A stretch of DNA of 64,000 nucleotides, taken from assembly GCF_000375465.1 (NCBI RefSeq), contig NZ_AQXH01000001.1:682130-746129 (forward strand), read 5' to 3'. Source of the stretch: Balneola vulgaris DSM 17893. Lineage in GTDB: Bacteria > Bacteroidota > Rhodothermia > Balneolales > Balneolaceae. The notes below the pieces were generated by a model. The model was not told the DNA's origin. It searched no databases and saw only the letters and a list, made by a program, of their open reading frames with translations. Below, piece by piece: positions 63,053-64,000 of the stretch (position 1 is the first letter of the stretch; each line of letters begins with the position of its first letter). Both the position numbers and the translations under genes were made by a program.

Positions 63053-64000
63053 ATAAACTGAGTTGGATCTTCAAAATGGCGTGGCGAGATTCACGCTCTA
63101 ATCGCCGAAAGTTATTTTTATACATGGCAGCAATCATTGTTGGTGTTGCCGCTCAAGTTGCCATTAGCTCATTCAGAGCAAACCTAACCGATAGTATTTC
63201 CGAGCAATCTAAGGAGCTACTTGGGGCTGATTTGGAGGTAAGTAGCAATGCACCGCTTGATGAGCTAGTTGTAAGCTATCTCGATTCACTAAGTGAAGAG
63301 CAGTCTACGGCTGTTGGTTTCACATCCATGGCTTATTTCCCGAAATCTCAAACTACTCGTTTATCACAAATAACCGCTCTTGAGGGTGATTTCCCTTATT
63401 ACGGTACATTGGTAACCTCCCCTACTGAAGCCGCTTACAACTTCCAGAAAAATAACACGGCACTGGTGGATGAACCCATTCTACTTCAATTTGGCTTAGA
63501 ACCCGGCGATTCTGTCAAAATTGGTTTACTGACTTACGAAATCGGTGGGGCACTAGTCGAAATCCCTGGTCAACCAATCGCTGCATCATTTTTGGGACCT
63601 CGAATTTTCATTCCCAAACAGAATGTTGAAGAAACTGGCTTGCTTCAACGAGGAAGTAGGCTAGAATATCTGACCTACGTAAAATACCTTGAAGGTACTG
63701 ATCCTGTAATCGTTGATGATGAGCTCGATGTATTAAACGACTCTTTAGATTTCCGATATGATGATGTAGCTGAACGTGAAGAAGAAGTCGGTGAAGCCAT
63801 CACATACTTATCCAATTTTCTTAATCTAATCGGATTTATTGCACTTTTATTGGGTGGACTTGGTGTGGCAAGCTCCATTTTTGTTTACGTTCGTCAAAAG
63901 GTAAATACAGTGGCCGTTCTTCGTTGTGTTGGGGCATCCTCCAATCAAACATTGTGGATATATCTCATTCAAGCTGCATTTATGGGATTGATTGGTTCCG
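63049..64000 (+). CDS. ybbP: ABC transporter permease, YbbP-like (FtsX superfamily), 3' truncated
   Basis: Starts at GTG 63049, overlapping the ATPase stop by 4 bases, and stays open to the window end (317 codons). It opens with a basic stretch (MAWRDSRSNRRKLFLYM), a TM helix (AAIIVGVAAQVAI) and a long extracytoplasmic domain starting ANLTDSISEQSKELLGADLEV. At about residues 248-315 comes the FtsX core: FLNLIGFIALLLGGLGVASS, then VAVLRCVGASSNQTLWIYL, which is the cytoplasmic coupling helix. YbbP proteins are about 800 residues, so roughly 60% is missing. It pairs with ybbA and tesA. Confidence 0.9.
   Translation, partial: MNKLSWIFKMAWRDSRSNRRKLFLYMAAIIVGVAAQVAISSFRANLTDSISEQSKELLGADLEVSSNAPLDELVVSYLDSLSEEQSTAVGFTSMAYFPKSQTTRLSQITALEGDFPYYGTLVTSPTEAAYNFQKNNTALVDEPILLQFGLEPGDSVKIGLLTYEIGGALVEIPGQPIAASFLGPRIFIPKQNVEETGLLQRGSRLEYLTYVKYLEGTDPVIVDDELDVLNDSLDFRYDDVAEREEEVGEAITYLSNFLNLIGFIALLLGGLGVASSIFVYVRQKVNTVAVLRCVGASSNQTLWIYLIQAAFMGLIGS

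Noticed and set aside
1-64000. tRNA, rRNA, transposase or prophage genes
   Set aside because: No cloverleaf-like sequence, rRNA signature, insertion-sequence end or integrase was recognised by reading. A tRNA scan would settle it, since short RNAs could be missed.

Overview
The window looks like chromosomal DNA from a marine or halophilic member of the Balneolota/Rhodothermota side of the Bacteroidota (FCB) superphylum. The base composition is AT-rich. Many lipoproteins have Bacteroidota-style signal peptides. One exported protein ends in a YPNPFNPTT-type (type IX secretion) sorting domain. There is a TonB-dependent receptor with a carboxypeptidase-like N-terminal domain, and families such as DUF5916, DUF3098 and DUF885 are typical of this group. 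Genus-level placement is inference. No rRNA, tRNA, CRISPR array, transposase or phage gene was recognised.

Layout. 1-2.6 kb: the 3' end of a DUF5916 barrel protein, phenylalanine 4-hydroxylase (phhA), then a 148-bp tandem repeat built of two strong palindromes per unit. 2.6-7.0 kb: B12-dependent ribonucleotide reductase (nrdJ, leftward) and a 755-bp AT-rich gap that has the makings of the chromosomal origin. It holds three exact TTATCCACA DnaA boxes, one TTTTCCACA box and an 18-bp inverted repeat. 7-16 kb: a DUF3047 protein and an efflux operon (one adaptor, two RND permeases), then an acyl-ACP thioesterase. 16-22 kb (leftward): aldo/keto reductase, a large sorting-domain protein, and a three-gene membrane operon (DUF3098, DUF92, DAACS symporter). 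22-28 kb (rightward): Maf pyrophosphatase, a TPR protein, an exported amidotransferase-fold protein, MazG and citrate synthase. 28-34 kb: a five-PAS histidine kinase and leuS. 34-45.5 kb: a DUF885 protein facing a tightly packed leftward run, aguB-aguA-gatB-thioredoxin-like lipoprotein-tpiA-purD-NHL protein-LuxE-like-LuxC-like. 45.7-49.5 kb: pckA and two lipoprotein glycan-related genes. 49.5-55.3 kb: prfA, purK-purE, an RRM protein, a YbjQ protein, grpE-dnaJ. 55.4-64 kb: a TonB receptor with an SGNH hydrolase, two more SGNH hydrolases, a SIMPL protein, and the tesA / ybbA-ybbP arrangement, cut by the right edge.

Working together: house-cleaning of nucleotides (Maf, MazG), purine synthesis (PurD, PurK, PurE), putrescine synthesis from agmatine (AguA, AguB), central carbon enzymes (GltA, PckA, TpiA) and translation genes (LeuS, GatB, PrfA) make this a core-genome segment. 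The least explained material is the putative origin, the palindromic tandem repeat, the LuxC/LuxE-like pair without luciferase, the thioredoxin-like lipoprotein lacking its CxxC motif, and the exported Cys-containing amidotransferase-fold protein. I found no convincing new defence or mobile system.
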